From NCBI GenBank assembly GCA_014650415.1, contig BMUX01000007.1, positions 62,001 to 126,000 on the forward strand: 64,000 nucleotides of DNA, in the 5' to 3' direction. This DNA is from Streptomyces spiroverticillatus. Its GTDB lineage: Bacteria > Actinomycetota > Actinomycetes > Streptomycetales > Streptomycetaceae. The position numbers were made by a program, and so were the translations under genes. Shown here in pieces: positions 42,126 through 50,658 of this stretch. The notes below the pieces were generated by a model. It saw only the letters and a program-made list of their open reading frames with translations. It made no database searches and was not told where the DNA came from. Position 1 is the first letter of the stretch; each line of letters opens with the position of its first letter.

Positions 42126-42126
42126 C

Positions 42127-43086
42127 TCAGGGCTCCTGAACCTGGGGGAGGACCTTGGTGCGGTAGAAGTCGAAGAAGCCGCGCTGGTCCGGACCGATCT
42201 GGTGGACGTAGACCCGGTCGAACCCGGCGGAGGAGTAGGCGCGGAGACGGCCCACATGGGCTTCCACGTCGTCGCCGCAGACCACGTTCGCGGCGACCGT
42301 GTCGGGGGTGACGAGAGTGGAGATCTGCTCGAAGTGGCGTGGTGTGGGCAGGACTTGGCCCATTTCGCCGGGGAGCTGCTCGGTGGCCCAGAGGCGGTGG
42401 GCGGTGCGGACGGCCTCGTCGCGGTCCTGGCCGTAACAGACCTTGAAGCCGCCGCTCACCGGCTTCGCCCCGCCGCCGCCCTTGCGGAACCGCGTCACCG
42501 CGCCCTCGTCGGGCTTCATGGTGATCAGGCCGTCGCCGGTGCGGGAGGCGAGCGACATCGCCTTCGGGCCGAAGGCGGAGACGTCGATCGGGACGGGCTC
42601 GTCCGGGACCGTGTAGAGGCGGGCGTTCTCCAGGCGGTAGTGCTTGCCCTCGTGGCTGACCTCGTTGCCGTCGAAGAGGTTGCGGATGAGGGGGATCGCC
42701 TCCTCGAGCATCTCCAAGCGGACGCGGGCGCTCGGCCACGGGCCGCCCATGATGTGCTCGTTGAGGGCCTCGCCCGACCCCACCCCGAGCCGGAACCGGC
42801 CCTCCAGCTGCACGGCCGCCGTCGCCGCCGCGTGCGCCACCACCGCCGGGTGCATCCGTACGGTCGGACAGGTCACGGCGGTCTGCACCGGCAGCGACAC
42901 CGCCTGCGACAGTGCGCCGATCACCGACCAGACGAAGGGGCTCTGGCCCTGCTCGTTGTTCCACGGGTGGAAGTGGTCGGAGATCCAGAGGGCCTCGAAT
43001 CCTGCCTGCTCGGCCATCCGGGCCTGCTCCACCAGCTCGGCGGGACCGAACTCCTCGCAGCTGAGGAAGTAGCCGAATGCGGTCAT
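42127..43086 (-). CDS. LLM-class F420-dependent oxidoreductase, FGD-like (TIGR03557-type)
   Basis: Flavin-fold oxidoreductase of 319 residues related to F420-dependent glucose-6-phosphate dehydrogenase. Shared features with FGD are LVEQARMAEQAGFEALWISDHFHPWNNEQGQSPF in segments, MHPAVVAHAAATAAVQLEGRFRLGVGSGEALNEHI in segments and the C-terminal VYVHQIGPDQRGFFDFY. FGD reduces the deazaflavin F420; related enzymes act on other substrates. ATG 43086 is chosen; the upstream reading into the divergent gap is not family-like. The gene lies back to back with transketolase, an enzyme of the pentose phosphate route, which gives some support for a sugar-phosphate link. Confidence 0.88.
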   Translation of the reverse strand: MTAFGYFLSCEEFGPAELVEQARMAEQAGFEALWISDHFHPWNNEQGQSPFVWSVIGALSQAVSLPVQTAVTCPTVRMHPAVVAHAAATAAVQLEGRFRLGVGSGEALNEHIMGGPWPSARVRLEMLEEAIPLIRNLFDGNEVSHEGKHYRLENARLYTVPDEPVPIDVSAFGPKAMSLASRTGDGLITMKPDEGAVTRFRKGGGGAKPVSGGFKVCYGQDRDEAVRTAHRLWATEQLPGEMGQVLPTPRHFEQISTLVTPDTVAANVVCGDDVEAHVGRLRAYSSAGFDRVYVHQIGPDQRGFFDFYRTKVLPQVQEP

Positions 43087-43372
43087 GAGGGTGTGCCTCC
43101 CGGAGGTGGGCGTGCCGTCCGTGCGCGGGGAGCGGGTGCCGTACGCATGTGTGGAAGTCGTCGTATGCGTGTGCGGTACGTACGGTCCGCGCGCCCGCGA
43201 GCGGCGTTCGCTTGGCGGGTAACCCGGCAGGACGCCCGGAAACACACCGATCACGGAGTTTGGGCAAGCCGGGCAGGGGCACGCGGGACGGGTCCCGGGA
43301 CCACGGCCCCTCCGCACCCGCGCGCCCCGCACATCCGGCGGAGCGGCGGGCCAGACCCGTACGAGGAGAAAC
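43087..43372. promoter_or_regulatory. Divergent promoter region between FGD-like gene and transketolase
   Basis: The 286-base gap contains inverted repeats, the clearest being ACGCAT (43143-43148) and ATGCGT (43165-43170), with CCG/CGG extensions. No confident -35/-10 pair was found. GAGGAGAA just before the transketolase ATG is a good ribosome-binding site. Confidence 0.4.
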
Positions 43373-45253
43373 ATGCCCAGCGAAGGACTCCCCGGCAGCT
43401 CAGCACTCTCCGTCGATGAACTCACCGAACTCGGCCAGCAGTTGAGGGTCGACTCCGTGCGCGCCACGGACGCCGCCGGATCAGGGCACGCGACCTCGTC
43501 GATGTCCGCCGCCGACCTGGCCGCCGTGCTCCTCGCGCACCATCTGCGCTACGACTTCGACCGCCCCGACCACCCCGGCAACGACCACCTCATCCTCTCC
43601 AAGGGGCACGCTTCGCCCCTCCTCTACGCCCTTTACCGGGCGGCCGGCGCCGTCACCGACGAGGAACTCCTCACCTTCCGCAGCCAGGGCAGCCGCCTCG
43701 AAGGGCACCCCACGCCCCGGCTGCCGTGGGTGGACGTGGCGACCGGCTCGCTCGGGCAGGGACTGCCCGTCGGCGTCGGCATGGCGCTCTCCGGAAAGCG
43801 CCTGGACCGGATCCCCTACCGGGTGTGGGTGATCAGCGGCGACAGCGAGATGGCCGAGGGCTCGGTGTGGGAGGCGGTCGAGCACGCCGGGGCGGAGGGC
43901 CTCGACAACCTCACGCTGATAGTTGACGTGAACCGGCTCGGCCAGCGCGGCCCCACCCGGCACGGCCGCGACCTCGGCGCGTACGCCCGGCGGCTTAAGG
44001 CGTTCGGCTGGCACACCGTCGAGGTCGACGGCCACGACGTCGAGGCCGTCGACCGCGCGTACGCCGAGGCCCGCTCGACTCAGGACCGGCCCACCGCGAT
44101 CCTCGCAAGCACCGTCAAGGGCAAGGGAGTTGAGGCCGTAGCCGATCAGGAGGGCCAGCACGGCAAGCCGCTGGCGGACGCGACGGCGGCCATCGCCGAG
44201 CTCGGCGGCGTACGCGCCCGGCACGTCGACGTGCACAAGCCGACCGCCGCCCGCACCCTGCACGCGGTGCCCAGCGGACACCTCGACCTGCCGACGTTCG
44301 ACAAGGGCGGCGACCCGGTCGCCACCCGCGACGCGTACGGCCAGGCGCTCGCCGCGCTCGGCTCGGCGCGCGGCGACATCGTCGCCCTCGACGGCGAGGT
44401 CGGCGACTCGACCCGTACCGAATACTTCGCGAAGGACCACGCCGACCGGTACTTCGAGTGCTACATCGCCGAACAGCTCCTGGTCGCGGCGGGCGTCGGC
44501 ATGCAGGCGCGCGGGCATGTCCCGTACGTCTCGACCTTCGCCGCCTTCCTCACCCGCGCCCACGACTTCCTGCGCATGGCCGCGATCAGCCGCGCCTCGC
44601 TGAACGTCGTCGGCTCCCACGCGGGCGTCGCCATCGGCGAGGACGGCCCGTCCCAGATGGGCCTCGAAGACCTCGCGATGATGCGGGCCATCCACGGCAG
44701 CACGGTCCTCTACCCCTCCGACGCCAACCAGACCGCCAAGCTGGTCGCCGCCATGGCCGACCTCGACGGCATCCGCTACCTGCGTACCGGACGCGGCAAG
44801 GACGCCGTGATCTACGGCCCCGACGAGGAGTTCGCGATCGGCGGCAGCAAGGTGCTGCGCCGCACGGACGACGACCGGCTGACGCTGGTCGCGGCGGGCA
44901 CGACGGTGCACGAGGCACTGGCCGCCGCCGACCTGCTCGCCGCCGAGGGCATCGCCGTCCGCGTCGTCGACCTCTACTCCGTCAAGCCGGTCGACGCACA
45001 GACGCTGTGGACGGCGGGCGAGGAGACCGGCTGCCTGGTCACCGTCGAGGACCACCACCCCGAGGGCGGCCTCGGCGACGCGGTCGCGGAGGCGTACGCG
45101 GACGGCCGCCCGGTGCCGCGCCTGGTCCGGCTCGCGGTCTCCACCATGCCGGGCTCGGCGACTCCGGACGAGCAGTTGTACGGGGCGGGGATCGACGCGG
45201 AGTCGGTGGCGGCGGCGGTCCGGCTGCTGGTGGAGAAGGTGATGGTGCGGTGA
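43373..45253 (+). CDS. Transketolase
   Basis: Thiamine-diphosphate enzyme of 626 residues moving two-carbon units between sugar phosphates in the pentose phosphate pathway. It has the shorter form seen in animal-type transketolases (about 620 residues) rather than the about 690-residue bacterial housekeeping type. Visible motifs: LILSKGHASPLLYALY, TGSLGQGLPVGVGMAL, the TPP-binding GDSEMAEGSVWEA near residue 156 ending in NRLGQRGPT, and the pyrimidine-domain segment AEQLLVAAGVGMQARGH. GAGGAGAA lies 3-4 bases before the ATG. Probably a second, inducible transketolase. Confidence 0.93.
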   Translation: MPSEGLPGSSALSVDELTELGQQLRVDSVRATDAAGSGHATSSMSAADLAAVLLAHHLRYDFDRPDHPGNDHLILSKGHASPLLYALYRAAGAVTDEELLTFRSQGSRLEGHPTPRLPWVDVATGSLGQGLPVGVGMALSGKRLDRIPYRVWVISGDSEMAEGSVWEAVEHAGAEGLDNLTLIVDVNRLGQRGPTRHGRDLGAYARRLKAFGWHTVEVDGHDVEAVDRAYAEARSTQDRPTAILASTVKGKGVEAVADQEGQHGKPLADATAAIAELGGVRARHVDVHKPTAARTLHAVPSGHLDLPTFDKGGDPVATRDAYGQALAALGSARGDIVALDGEVGDSTRTEYFAKDHADRYFECYIAEQLLVAAGVGMQARGHVPYVSTFAAFLTRAHDFLRMAAISRASLNVVGSHAGVAIGEDGPSQMGLEDLAMMRAIHGSTVLYPSDANQTAKLVAAMADLDGIRYLRTGRGKDAVIYGPDEEFAIGGSKVLRRTDDDRLTLVAAGTTVHEALAAADLLAAEGIAVRVVDLYSVKPVDAQTLWTAGEETGCLVTVEDHHPEGGLGDAVAEAYADGRPVPRLVRLAVSTMPGSATPDEQLYGAGIDAESVAAAVRLLVEKVMVR

Positions 45254-45261
45254 GGGCACTT

Positions 45262-45339
45262 CAGCCCGTCCGGCGATGGAGGACGCGCGGGCGCAGCCCG
45301 TGCAGGGGGCAAGGGGCGTAGCCCCGTCTGGGACAGCAA
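45262..45339 (-). repeat. 80-base dispersed intergenic repeat, copy B (inverted)
   Basis: Reverse complement of the element at 10441-10520 with scattered differences. It starts 9 bases after the transketolase stop and is non-coding. Confidence 0.75.
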
Positions 45340-45362
45340 CCCGGGCCGGCGCAGCGGGCCAC

Positions 45363-45405
45363 GGCCGGGAGGGGGCGCACGGTCCGACCCCGCCCCCTCC
45401 CGGCC
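45363..45405. terminator. Bidirectional terminator between transketolase and MFS gene
   Basis: A perfect 15-base stem (45363-45377 and 45391-45405) with a 13-base loop lies in the gap between two convergent genes. It can stop both transcripts. Confidence 0.85.
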
Positions 45406-45411
45406 CGAGGG

Positions 45412-46866
45412 CTAGCGGACCGCGCTCAAAGGCTGGGCGATGGATTCCAGCGACTTGCGTTCGGACTTCACGCCCAGGAAGGCCTCCACGATCCCCGCCC
45501 CCACCATCAACGCCGCCCCGATGCAGAACGCCAGCGTGGTGTCGGACGGCTTTCCGCTGCTCACCAGCCCGTTGAAGAGGATCGGTCCGGTGATGCCACC
45601 GAGCGCCGTGCCCACCGCGTAGAAGAACGAGATGCACATCGCCCGCGTCTCCAGCGGGAAGACCTCACTCACCGTCAGATACGCCGAACTCGCCCCCGCC
45701 GAGGCGAAGAAGAGGACGACGCACCAGCACACCGTCATCGTCGTCGCAGTCAGCACCCCGTTCTGGAAGAGCATCGCCGTACCGAACAACAGGACTCCGG
45801 AGAGGATGTACGTCCCCGCGATCATCGGCACCCGACCCACCGAGTCGAAGAAGTGCCCCAGGATCAGCGGCCCGAGCAGGTTCCCCACGCAGATCACCGC
45901 GAAGTAGTAGGCCGCCGAGCCCGTTCCCACCCCGAAGAACTTCTCCAGGATGACCGCGTACCCGAAGGTGATCGAGTTGTAGAGGAACGCCTGCCCGATG
46001 AAGAGCGACAGGCCCAGGATCGCCCGCTTGCGGTACTGCGAGAACACCGTCCGGATGATCTCCAGGAAGCCGATCGACCCGCGCTGGCGAACCGTGATCT
46101 CCTCCTCCGGCACCGGCAGCGCCGTGCCCGTCTCGTCGTGGACCTTCTGCTCGACCGCCGTGACGATCCGGTCGGCCTCCTCCTCCCGCCCGTGCACCAT
46201 CAGCCACCGCGGGCTCTCCGGCACATGACGCCGTACAAGAAGGATCACGACACCCAGCACCACACCCAGCCCGAACGCGAGCCGCCAGCCCACGTTCTCG
46301 GGGAACAGGTCGGTGTTCAGCAGCAGTACGGACGCCAGCGCGCCCAGCGCCGCGCCCGCCCAGAACGTACCGTTGATGATGAGGTCGATGCGGCCGCGCA
46401 GCCGGCTCGGGATCAGTTCGTCGATCGCCGAGTTGATCGCCGCGTATTCACCGCCGATTCCGAGCCCGGTGACGAAACGGCACAGGAAGAAGAACCACGC
46501 CGAGCCGGAGAAGGCCGTTGCCGCCGTCGCGGCGAGATACACCGCCAGCGTGATCAGGAAGAGTTTCTTGCGGCCGAAGAGATCGGTGAGACGGCCGAAG
46601 ACCAGTGCGCCCACACAGGCGCCCGCCACATAAAGCGCCGCCGCGGTCGTCGTCACCTGCGCGGTGGTGATCTTGATGCCGCTGCCCTCTTCGGCGAGCC
46701 GCACGACGATATTGCCGACGATGGTCACTTCCAGGCCATCGAGGATCCACACCGTGCCGAGGCCGATGATGATCCTCCAGTGCCAGGGGGACCACGGGAG
46801 GCGGTCCAGCCGCGCCGGAATGCGCGTGCGGACCTCCGGGAACTCTCCGCTGTCTGTTGTTGTCAT
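45412..46866 (-). CDS. MFS transporter, sugar-porter/AAHS-like
   Basis: Twelve-helix major facilitator of 484 residues. Signature loops are present: GRLTDLFGRKKLFL between helices 2 and 3, CRFVTGLGIGGEYAAINSAIDELIPSRLRGR in parts after helix 4, and VPESPRWLMVHGREEEAD in the central cytoplasmic region, typical of metabolite:H+ symporters of the sugar-porter and aromatic-acid groups. Substrate unknown; sugars or organic acids are likely. ATG 46866 is divergent from gvpO, 93 bases away. Its position next to transketolase and the sugar-acid-type enzyme suggests a carbohydrate role. Confidence 0.9.
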   Translation of the reverse strand: MTTTDSGEFPEVRTRIPARLDRLPWSPWHWRIIIGLGTVWILDGLEVTIVGNIVVRLAEEGSGIKITTAQVTTTAAALYVAGACVGALVFGRLTDLFGRKKLFLITLAVYLAATAATAFSGSAWFFFLCRFVTGLGIGGEYAAINSAIDELIPSRLRGRIDLIINGTFWAGAALGALASVLLLNTDLFPENVGWRLAFGLGVVLGVVILLVRRHVPESPRWLMVHGREEEADRIVTAVEQKVHDETGTALPVPEEEITVRQRGSIGFLEIIRTVFSQYRKRAILGLSLFIGQAFLYNSITFGYAVILEKFFGVGTGSAAYYFAVICVGNLLGPLILGHFFDSVGRVPMIAGTYILSGVLLFGTAMLFQNGVLTATTMTVCWCVVLFFASAGASSAYLTVSEVFPLETRAMCISFFYAVGTALGGITGPILFNGLVSSGKPSDTTLAFCIGAALMVGAGIVEAFLGVKSERKSLESIAQPLSAVR

Positions 46867-46915
46867 GGCGCGACGGGTACCCCGCCGTGATTCGAACAAC
46901 TCTCCCGCTCGGAGG

Positions 46916-46940
46916 GTTTGCGCCAGACGTGTGCGGTTAC
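46916..46940 (+). promoter_or_regulatory. Candidate SigB-type promoter of the gas vesicle operon
   Basis: GTTT (46916-46919), 15 bases, then GGTTAC (46935-46940), one base off the GNNT-N14/16-GGGTAY pattern of Streptomyces general-stress sigma factors. It would start transcription just before the gvpO ribosome-binding site (GAGG at about 46951). No housekeeping-type promoter is obvious in the 93-base gap. Confidence 0.5.
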
Positions 46941-46959
46941 CCGGTCCACCGAGGCAGAC

Positions 46960-47340
46960 ATGGCAAATACATCTGAGAACACCACGAAGAAATCCCCGTC
47001 CAAGGCCGACGAAGAACAGAGCGAAGAGCAGAGCGAGCAGAGGGCCCAGAAGGACGAAAAGCCCGCTGCGCCGCGGCAGAAAAAGCCGGGACCGATGCAG
47101 GTCCTGCGTGCTGCGCGCGAGCAGATTTCGGAACTCACCGGCATGCCCGCCGAATCCGTGTCCTCCTTCGAGCAGATCGAGGGCGGCTGGGTGCTCCGCG
47201 TGGAGGTGCTCGAACTCGAGCGCGTCCCGGACACCATGAGCCTGCTCGCCTCGTACGAGGTCCAGTTGGACCCCGACGGCGAGCTCACCGGATATCGCCG
47301 CGTCGGCCGCTATGCGCGTGGCCAGGCCGACAAGAAGTAG
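46960..47340 (+). CDS. gvpO: Gas vesicle accessory protein GvpO
   Basis: First gene of the gas vesicle cluster, 126 residues. The first 55 residues are highly charged and low in complexity (KADEEQSEEQSEQRAQKDEK). The folded part has GPMQVLRAAREQISELTGMPAESVSSF and WVLRVEVLELERVPDTMSLLASYEV, typical of GvpO. GvpO is an essential accessory protein in haloarchaeal clusters; its role in actinomycetes is not established. GAGG lies 5 bases before ATG 46960. A SigB-type promoter candidate is directly upstream. Confidence 0.9.
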   Translation: MANTSENTTKKSPSKADEEQSEEQSEQRAQKDEKPAAPRQKKPGPMQVLRAAREQISELTGMPAESVSSFEQIEGGWVLRVEVLELERVPDTMSLLASYEVQLDPDGELTGYRRVGRYARGQADKK

Positions 47341-47382
47341 CACCGGCCCCCGCGTACCCAACAGAGAAGGAGACCGGACGAC

Positions 47383-47802
47383 ATGTCCGTTGTTCCCGCA
47401 CAGCAAGGTGGAGGCGGCGGCGGTACCAGTGGCCTCTACGACGTCCTGGAGCTCGTCCTCGACCGGGGGCTCGTCATTGACGCGTTCATCCGTGTGTCCC
47501 TGGTCGGCATCGAGATCCTGAAGATCGACATCCGTGTCGTGGTCGCCAGCGTGGACACCTATCTGCGCTTCGCCGAGGCCTGCAACCGCCTCGACCTGGA
47601 GACCGGCGCCAAGAAGCCCTCGGGGCTGACCGACATCACCGGCGACATGATGGAGAAGGGCGCGTCCGGCAAGACCAAGGGCGCCCTCTCCGGTGCCGCC
47701 GAGACGATATCCGGCGCTTTCCAGCAGGCACGCGAGGAGAGCGCCCAGTCCAAGCCGCGGGCCCGGCGCACCACGACGCGCCGCAAGGAGGAGCAGGAAT
47801 GA
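47383..47802 (+). CDS. gvpA: Gas vesicle structural protein GvpA with C-terminal extension
   Basis: GvpA/GvpJ-family shell protein of 139 residues; canonical GvpA has about 70-75. Residues 17-70 hold the shell-forming part GLYDVLELVLDRGLVIDAF, VSLVGIEILKIDIRVVVASVDTYLRFAEA. A Gly-rich stretch precedes it and a tail of about 65 residues ending KPRARRTTTRRKEEQE follows. The protein would form the ribbed, water-repelling wall of the vesicle. It overlaps gvpF by 4 bases. The long tail is shared, from memory, with other Streptomyces GvpA proteins and its function is unknown. Confidence 0.92.
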   Translation: MSVVPAQQGGGGGGTSGLYDVLELVLDRGLVIDAFIRVSLVGIEILKIDIRVVVASVDTYLRFAEACNRLDLETGAKKPSGLTDITGDMMEKGASGKTKGALSGAAETISGAFQQAREESAQSKPRARRTTTRRKEEQE

Positions 47803-48515
47803 GCACGTACGTCTACGGCATCACCCGGGCGTCGCATCCCGCGCTCCCCGAGCAGATGGGCGGCGTGGGCGATCCGCCGCAGCCCGTCTACGCGATCAAG
47901 ACCGGTGAGCTGACCGCCCTGGTCAGCGAATCGCCGGAGAATCTGCGCCCCAAGCGCCGCGATCTGCTCGCCCACCAGAGCGTGCTGTCCGAGGCGGGCG
48001 CGCAGGGCGCGGTCCTGCCGATGCGGTTCGGCAGCGTCTCCACCGACGACGAGACCGTCAAGAACGTCCTCGCCGAGCGCGAGAAGCACTACCTGGAACG
48101 CCTCGACGCCCTGGAGGGCAAGGTCGAGTACAACGTGAAGGCCACCCATGACGAGGAGGCCGTGCTCCACCAGGTGCTCGCCACCGACTCCGAGCTGCGC
48201 ACCCTCAACGAGGCCAACAGGGCTGCCGGGGGCGGCACTTACGAGCAGAAGCTCGCCCTCGGCGAGCGGGTCGTGGCCGCCGTGCAGCAGCGCGAGAAGG
48301 CCGACGGCCTGCTGGTCCGGCAGGCTCTCGAAGGCTCCGCCGCCGACACGAACCCCGGACCGGAGTCCACCGGCTGGCTGGCCAACGTGTCCTTCCTCGT
48401 CGAACGCGACAAGTCGGCCGACTTCGTCGAGGCCGTCGACGCCCTCCAGCGGGAGGCCCCGCACCTGGTGCTCCAGGTCAACGGCCCGCTGCCCCCGTAC
48501 AGCTTCGTGGAGTAG
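47799..48515 (+). CDS. gvpF: Gas vesicle protein GvpF (GvpF/L family)
   Basis: Protein of 238 residues of the GvpF/L family, thought to assist vesicle nucleation and assembly. Features: TYVYGITRASHPALP at the start, AVLPMRFGSVSTDDETVKNVLAER, NVSFLVERDKSADFVEAVDAL and the terminal LQVNGPLPPYSFVE, which ends as in other GvpF/L proteins. ATGA overlap with gvpA shows coupling. A second family member, GvpL, occurs later in the cluster. Confidence 0.93.
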   Translation: MSTYVYGITRASHPALPEQMGGVGDPPQPVYAIKTGELTALVSESPENLRPKRRDLLAHQSVLSEAGAQGAVLPMRFGSVSTDDETVKNVLAEREKHYLERLDALEGKVEYNVKATHDEEAVLHQVLATDSELRTLNEANRAAGGGTYEQKLALGERVVAAVQQREKADGLLVRQALEGSAADTNPGPESTGWLANVSFLVERDKSADFVEAVDALQREAPHLVLQVNGPLPPYSFVE

Positions 48516-48519
48516 CCCC

Positions 48520-48765
48520 ATGGGGCTCCTGGGAGAGCTGCTTCTGCTGCCGTTCGCCCCCGTCCGCGGCACCGGCTGGGTGCTGCGGAAGGTGGTGGAC
48601 GAGGCGGAGAAGCAGTACTACGACCCGGCGGCCATCCAGCGCGAACTCCGCGCCCTCGAGGAGCGCCTCGAGGCCGGGGAGATCGACGAGGCCGAATTCG
48701 ACCGCCTGGAGGACGGACTCCTCGACAGGCTGGAACAGAAGCAGAAGGGGATGCAGCAACCATGA
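48520..48765 (+). CDS. gvpG: Gas vesicle protein GvpG
   Basis: Short coiled-coil type protein of 81 residues. GLLGELLLLPFAPVRGTGWVLRK at the start and a long acidic helix (AIQRELRALEERLEAGEIDEAEFDRLED in pieces) are characteristic of GvpG. It lies 4 bases after gvpF and overlaps gvpY by 4 bases. GvpG is a minor assembly factor in characterised clusters. It reads in a different frame from a longer open stretch that covers part of gvpF, so only the ATG at 48520 is used. Confidence 0.9.
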   Translation: MGLLGELLLLPFAPVRGTGWVLRKVVDEAEKQYYDPAAIQRELRALEERLEAGEIDEAEFDRLEDGLLDRLEQKQKGMQQP

Positions 48766-49421
48766 ACAACAGGCTCGGACTGGGGCTCGCCGTGGGCGCG
48801 GGCTATCTGCTGGGGCGGACGAAGAAGCTCAAGTTCGCTTTCGCCGTCGGCACGTTCGTCGCGGGCAAGAAGCTGCAGCTGAGCCCGAAGGCGCTGATGG
48901 ACTTCGCGTCCTCGCAGTTGCAGAACAACCCGCAGTTCAAGGAGATAGGCGACCAGCTCCGCGAGGACATGCGAGGTGTCGGCAAGGCCGCCACCGGCGC
49001 GATCATCAACCGTCAACTGAGCGGGCTCGCCGACAAGTTGCACGACCGCACCCTGAACGTCCAGGACCGGGCCGCCGGGATCGTACCCGACATCACCAGT
49101 CTGAAGGACGACAAGGGCGAGGAGGAGTACGACGAGGAGCCGGAGGCCGAGGAGAAGCGCGAGGAACCGCGCCGCCAGGCCCGTCCTCGTAAGCAGGCCG
49201 CTTCCTCGACCGCGAAGAAGGCGACCGGCGGCGCCCGTTCCACCGGCCAGGGCGCGGCCAAGAAGACCGCCTCGTCCGGTACGGCGAAGAAGGCGACCGG
49301 CGGCACGGCGAAGAAGGCCACCGGCGGCGCCCGCAAGACCGCCTCCGGTGCGAGTGGCACGGCGAAGAAGACGGCGGCCCGCAGGACGAGCGCCGCGAAG
49401 GGGGGCCAGAGCCGTGGCTGA
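48762..49421 (+). CDS. gvpY: GvpY-type gas vesicle cluster protein with lysine/alanine-rich tail
   Basis: Actinobacterial cluster-specific protein of 219 residues. Residues 1-35 are hydrophobic with Gly-rich packing (LGLGLAVGAGYLLGRTKKLK), followed by a helical part to about 112. A short acidic stretch (EEEYDEEPEAEEKREEP) then leads to a basic, histone-H1-like tail with repeats TAKKATGG at about 150, 174 and 182, ending TAKKTAARRTSAAKGG. Name based on the order gvpOAFGYZJLSK known from Streptomyces. Function unknown. It starts in the gvpG stop (ATGA) and overlaps gvpZ by 8 bases. Confidence 0.85.
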   Translation: MNNRLGLGLAVGAGYLLGRTKKLKFAFAVGTFVAGKKLQLSPKALMDFASSQLQNNPQFKEIGDQLREDMRGVGKAATGAIINRQLSGLADKLHDRTLNVQDRAAGIVPDITSLKDDKGEEEYDEEPEAEEKREEPRRQARPRKQAASSTAKKATGGARSTGQGAAKKTASSGTAKKATGGTAKKATGGARKTASGASGTAKKTAARRTSAAKGGQSRG

Positions 49422-50658
49422 TCTCAAGGGCGCGGCCGGCGCGCTGAAGCCGGACCCCGACATCACCGACCGCCTCAAGCAGGAGGCACAGGCCTACCTG
49501 GCCGCGAAGGTCACGAGCATCCTGACCGGCGCGGGCCGCAAGCTGGGCGAGTCCACGGCTCGGCTCAACGACATTGCCGAGGGCAACAGCCCCGGCTTCG
49601 CCAAGCTGGCCCTGTCCGGCGGCAGGAAGCTCGCCGAGGGCAAGGGCCCGATGCGTACCGCCGTGGAACTCGGAGCCGGTCACGTGAAGGACAAGGCGAA
49701 GGACGCGTTCTCCGGCCTGTTCGGCGGCAAGGGCAAGCGCAAGAAGGGCGGCGGGGGCGGAAAGCCCATCGTCATCCTGGAGACCATCGACGTCGGTGTG
49801 CCGGTCCGGGTCGCGTACGACCAGTGGACCCGGTACGAGGACTTCTCGACCTTCGCCAAGGGCGTCAAGAGCGCCACCACCGCCGACGACACCACCTCCG
49901 ACTGGAAGCTCAAGGTCTTCTGGTCCAACCGGAGCTGGAAGGCGCACACCACTCAGCAACTGCCGGACCACCGGCTCTCCTGGACCACCGAGGGCGCCAA
50001 GGGCACCACCAAGGGCGTCGTCACCTTCCACCCGCTGGGCGACAACCTCACCCGGGTGTGCCTGGTCATCGAGTACTACCCCAAGGGGCTGTTCGAGAAG
50101 ACCGGCAACATCTGGCGCGCCCAGGGCCGCCGGGCCCGCCTGGACCTCAAGAACTACGCCCGGCACATCTCCATGAAGGGCGAGATCGACGACGGCTGGC
50201 GCGGCACCATCGAGGACGGCGAGGTCGTCAAGACCCACGAGGACGCCATCGCCGAGGAGGAAGAGGCCCGCGCCGAGGAGGAGGGCCACGAGGGCGAAGA
50301 GGGCCACGAGGGCGACGACGACCGCCCCGAGGGCGAGTACGACGAGGAGACCGAGGCCGAGGAGGGCGACGAGGAGCACGACCCCGAGGCCGAGTACGAG
50401 GAAGACCTCGACGAGGAAGAGGCCGAGGAGCACGACCCGGAGGCCGAGTACGACGAGGAGGGCGCCGAGGAGGACGGCGAGCCCGAGGCGGAGTACGAGG
50501 AGGAGGGCGACCCCGAGGCCGAGTACGAGGACGTCGAGGAGGAAGAGGACCCGGAGGCGGAGTACGAGGACGCCGAACTGGTCGAGGACGACGAGGAGGA
50601 CGCCGACACGCGCAAGCAGCGTGAGTACGCCGACTCCGGAGACAAGGGTCACCGATGA
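49414..50658 (+). CDS. gvpZ: GvpZ-type SRPBCC protein with acidic repeat tail
   Basis: Protein of 414 residues. Residues 1-115 are helical and basic (GLFGGKGKRKKGGGGGK), residues 118-262 form an SRPBCC/cyclase-type pocket (IVILETIDVGVPVRVAYDQWTRYEDF, RLSWTTEGAKG). From about 266 to 398 runs a strongly acidic tail with five copies of PEAEY at about 324, 342, 357, 367 and 380. GTG 49414 overlaps gvpY. Low-complexity repeats here are coding, not an artefact, because the frame stays open with the expected codon bias. The tail mirrors the basic tail of GvpY. Function unknown; it could bind a hydrophobic ligand or steer vesicle assembly. Confidence 0.87.
   Translation: MADLKGAAGALKPDPDITDRLKQEAQAYLAAKVTSILTGAGRKLGESTARLNDIAEGNSPGFAKLALSGGRKLAEGKGPMRTAVELGAGHVKDKAKDAFSGLFGGKGKRKKGGGGGKPIVILETIDVGVPVRVAYDQWTRYEDFSTFAKGVKSATTADDTTSDWKLKVFWSNRSWKAHTTQQLPDHRLSWTTEGAKGTTKGVVTFHPLGDNLTRVCLVIEYYPKGLFEKTGNIWRAQGRRARLDLKNYARHISMKGEIDDGWRGTIEDGEVVKTHEDAIAEEEEARAEEEGHEGEEGHEGDDDRPEGEYDEETEAEEGDEEHDPEAEYEEDLDEEEAEEHDPEAEYDEEGAEEDGEPEAEYEEEGDPEAEYEDVEEEEDPEAEYEDAELVEDDEEDADTRKQREYADSGDKGHR

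Noticed and set aside
43250..43290. SigB-like promoter GTTT-N14-GGGGCA before transketolase
   Set aside because: The -10 box lacks the GGGT core and similar GC strings are frequent here, so it was not counted with the other three.
50390..50580. Possible tandem repeat or CRISPR-like array
   Set aside because: The repetition comes from PEAEY coding repeats inside gvpZ; spacers are not unique and lengths vary.
50154..50645. Serine-rich minus-strand frame opposite the GvpZ tail
   Set aside because: It is the complement of Glu/Asp codons in the acidic repeats and has no start signal.
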